A stretch of DNA of 64,000 nucleotides, from positions 34,609,351-34,673,350 of the forward strand of contig NC_077230.1 in the NCBI RefSeq assembly GCF_027887165.1, read 5' to 3'. Shown here in pieces: positions 61,195-64,000 of the stretch. Position 1 is the first letter of the stretch; each line of letters starts with the position of its first letter. The translations under genes were made by a program, and so were the position numbers. This DNA comes from Monodelphis domestica (lineage: Eukaryota > Chordata > Mammalia > Didelphimorphia > Didelphidae). A model generated the notes under the pieces. It worked only from the letters and a program-made list of their open reading frames with translations, was not told where the DNA came from and made no database searches.

Positions 61195-61721
61195 TCATGA
61201 TGGTAAACCTATGGCACATGTGCCAAAGATGGCACAGAGAGACCTCTCTGTAGACACACATATGCCTTCCATGGCAGAGTTAATTACTAGAAAGGTAGAA
61301 GAACTTGGGGTAGGGGGACTGCTCCCTTCCCCTCTCTCCACTGTGCATCCTTACCCCTCAGTACTCACTCCCATTCCTGAGTGGAGTGCTCAGGCTACTC
61401 TCCTCTCTTTCTCCCTCCCCTGTCTGAGTAAGGGCAGAGGACACTTGGTTGCTGGGTGGCATGGTCTCTAAAAGGTTCTAAAAGGTTTGCCATCACTATC
61501 CTAGAGCCTTTTTGGTGAACCTATAGCAGGTGTGCTGGAGGGGCTGCTCCCTTCCCCTCTCCATGTGCACAAGGACAATTCTTATATCACCTGCCCCTCA
61601 GCCTAGCAGTCAAATGGGAACATTTCCTCCTTCCCCTGTCTGGAGTAAAGTCAGTTGTTCTTACATGCATCGTGAGGGTTTCAGTTTGGTCACTTGCTCT
61701 CTAAAAGTTTTGCCATCACTG
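61195..61721. mobile_element. Two adjoining hAT-type DNA transposon remnants (copy 2)
   Basis: Same pair as at 7697, carried by the duplication; the 5' end is better preserved here (gatggtaaacctatggcaca). Confidence 0.6.
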
Positions 61722-63150
61722 CCCTGGAGAATCAAAGGAGGAGATGCGATAACACCCCACACACACATACCTCCTCCTGTCACAGGGCTGGGACAGCTCT
61801 GAGCATGTTCCATCTCCATTATCATGACATTTATATGAGAAGACAGGCAGATAGACAGGCAGACATAGTGCATAATTCATTATTCACATTTGTTCTAAAT
61901 GCAAGTTTAGGCCTTTCTTGAACCTCTAATATGAGAAAAATCACAATTCAAGAGAGCTGTGATTACTTCTGTTACAATGATTGGGAGAATCATGTGGCAT
62001 AATTTTGGAGTTGTGTGTTTTTATTTTATCTTTAGAGCTCATTAAATAATATTTGAGTAAGTAGAGATATAGGCTAGATGTATAATTTCATTGAAATAGG
62101 GAATACTCACGTGTATAGTTAGAAAATCTGGAAACCCTACTACATTACCCAGAATACTTTTCCCTTTGTGCACATTTGAGTCAGTTCACATAACTGTTTA
62201 TAAGTTCTGTAGCTCCTCTCAATTGCTCTCTTCTTTCATGACTGGTCCTGGGTATTGGTAGTTCTTTTATTTTAGTTATTAATTAATAAAAGTTTAAAAA
62301 TAAAATTTATAGAATGTTAATTTTAAACTTTACATTTTGGTTTACCACAAAGAGAATTTTCAAATATTTTTTTAAGATAGAATAGATAAATTTTTTCAAG
62401 CATGCTTTTCTGCCCGCCCACCTGCTTTCCCCACCATCTGCTTGAACCAGCTCTCCTCTCACTACTGCTGCTGCCACCCACCACCAGATCTTGGGAGTGG
62501 TTTCTCCTCCCACTGCATGCTCTTGGGAAGAGTGCTCAGCTGCAGTCTCCCACTGCTATTTCTGATTCAAGTGTCTGCACAGAGGGTGAGATTCCCCAAT
62601 TTTTGGCCAGTCTTTTCCCCACTCCAGGTGGGTTTTTGAGCCTGTGCTAGCCATTTTTCAATGAGGAAAAGTGACACCATGCTATTCAGCCCCACCCCCC
62701 TTTAGTTTATAAGCTGAATTTCTTAAACTGACCCTTGGCACCCGGCTTGCAACTCAGGATTTTTTTCACAGGAAAGGGGACCCATCTGCTGTTTTTTTTT
62801 TTTTTTGAGGGCACATTAACACAAATCAATGGATTTTAGATTTTATTTTTCTGCCTCCTACCCAAAACATCGAGGACTAATCTTTCTTTCACATGAAAAT
62901 ATGCTATTGTTCTCCCTTGAAGTTTTGCCCTTCTTTGAGTTTACTCTTTAAATAAAATCCATTCAGTCTTCCCTTTTTTTTTTTGGAGGAAAAATGCTTT
63001 TACAAAGAATGCTAGGAACTCTCACAGAACAGTTTGAATTGCTTGATCTCTAACTAGTGCATATTAGTTCTTGTTTTTTTTACTAGCAGTTTGTATTTGC
63101 ACTGCATATTTCCCATTTTGTTTGCTTCTCAAGAATATGCAACAGGCTAG

Positions 63151-63352
63151 GGGGCACCTGGGTAGCTCTGTGGATTGCAAGCCAGCCCTAGAGACGGGAG
63201 GTCCTAGGTTCAAATCTGGCCTCAGACACTTCCCAGCTGTGTGACCATGGGCAAGTCACTTGACCCCCATTGCCTAGCCCTTACCACTCTTCTGCCTTGG
63301 AGCCAATACTCAGTATTGACTCCAAAAAGGACGGTAAGGGTTTAAAAAAAAA
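63151..63352 (+). mobile_element. Full-length tRNA-derived SINE, copy 2 only
   Basis: From ggggcacctgggtagctctg (A-box region) through ggttcaaatct (B-box) to an A tail. A 20-bp target duplication aagaatatgcaacaggctag flanks it at 63131-63150 and 63353-63372. The copy 1 site near 9640-9660 has the target once and no SINE. Confidence 0.9.
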
Positions 63353-64000
63353 AAGAATATGCAACAGGCTAGACTGCTTAAATTACAGACCAAACTGAAA
63401 TATTCTGACAAAGTGTTATGGGGTTCAGATGTGTACCCCTGGGGTTCAGGAAGGATACCTTTGGCAAGAATGCAAGACTCCAAAACTTAGCTTAAAAACA
63501 AAAAGAGAAATTTATTAGTTTAGGAGGCAATGTTGATAATGGCCAGGAGGATAGCAAGGTGGAGCAGCAAGATGGGGAGCAGTTCCTTGGGAGGACAGCA
63601 TGAATGGAAAGGCTGCTCCCCTGAGGACAGTATAGATGGAAAAGCTGTCCCCCCAGACGACATCAGTTCTGGGGATTTTATACTCTTTACAACAGATGCT
63701 ATGTCATGGTGTGGACATGACCTAGAGTGTTAAGAATCACTCAGGCATTTGGTGGGGTTGAGGTGGTCATCTGACTTGGGTCTGCCTGGAGGCATAAAGA
63801 TTCCTTAACAAAAAGATATCTTGAGATATAGCCTGATAGGATCTAGGTGTAGCCTGGAGGTGTGTCTCTCTGTCCAAAATAGTTTGCCTGAGTTTCTGGG
63901 GGTACAGTGCCCATGTCAAAAGTTTTGATATTCTTAAATATTCTCAACACACAGAGTAGAGAATTCTGCCCATTGCTTCTATCAGAAATTTCCGAGTTCT

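Larger units (their letters stand above)
53340..64000. repeat. Right arm of the 53-kb tandem duplication
   Basis: Direct-orientation repeat of 1-10290 with exons A'-D' intact. The offset is 53349 at exon A and 53392 at exon D, and grows after the copy 2 insertions. The homology begins inside an L1 tail that ends here near 53380 and whose last bases open the window, so the duplication extends further left than position 1. Confidence 0.9.

Noticed and set aside
63151..63352. A-box and B-box suggesting a tRNA gene
   Set aside because: No cloverleaf; the boxes belong to a tRNA-derived SINE with an A tail and target duplications.

Overview
The window is vertebrate nuclear DNA and almost certainly marsupial. 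It is AT-rich, with split genes, a tRNA-derived SINE (full copy at 63151-63352 with target-site duplications) and L1 elements whose sequence resembles what I know of opossum (Monodelphis-type) repeats. The species call is by recognition of repeat families, not by a database search.

The only protein-coding content I can support, apart from L1 ORFs, is a tandemly duplicated gene that reads as a small neurabin-like (PPP1R9A-like) PDZ-SAM protein. None of the supplied open reading frames shows it whole. It appears when short exons are joined at consensus GT-AG sites whose phases all agree. Copy 1 lacks its first exon, which lies left of the window, and then runs through ten exons: A 493-613, B 2313-2420, C 2887-2992, D 4792-4874, E 12024-12111, F 14115-14325, G 17733-17844, H 18646-18742, I 21540-21719 and J 32917-33018. 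Exons A-C carry most of a PDZ domain, and I-J a C-terminal SAM domain. The start exon is visible only for the next copy (51682-51795). With it, the predicted protein is 420 residues from the first ATG of that exon. The long coiled-coil region of classical neurabin between PDZ and SAM is absent.

Layout: (1) 1-33018, copy 1 from exon A to the stop. (2) 33070-34409, a minisatellite of about 32 units of 42 bp directly behind the stop codon. (3) 34410-45885, an older, diverged second copy of the 3' half only (F2-J2). It has an in-frame shortened exon, a frameshift that a new splice acceptor could bypass, and an early stop in the last exon. (4) 45890-51680, intergenic sequence with a CCAAT/TATA promoter candidate near 49160-49225 and a 1.5-kb TTAATTAA-rich tract. 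(5) 51682-64000, copy 2: exon 1' plus A'-D', continuing off the right edge. Sequence from 53340 onward repeats sequence from position 1 with a few percent divergence, so the window samples just over one unit of a young tandem array with a period of about 53.3 kb.

The intron that splits the SAM domain (21720-32916) holds a multi-level nest of transposons: a minus SINE containing a plus SINE, which contains a solo LTR and an old L1, which in turn contains a younger, reverse-transcriptase-deleted L1. Target duplications show the order of events. A SINE in copy 2 (63151) is missing from the matching site in copy 1, so it came after the 53-kb duplication.
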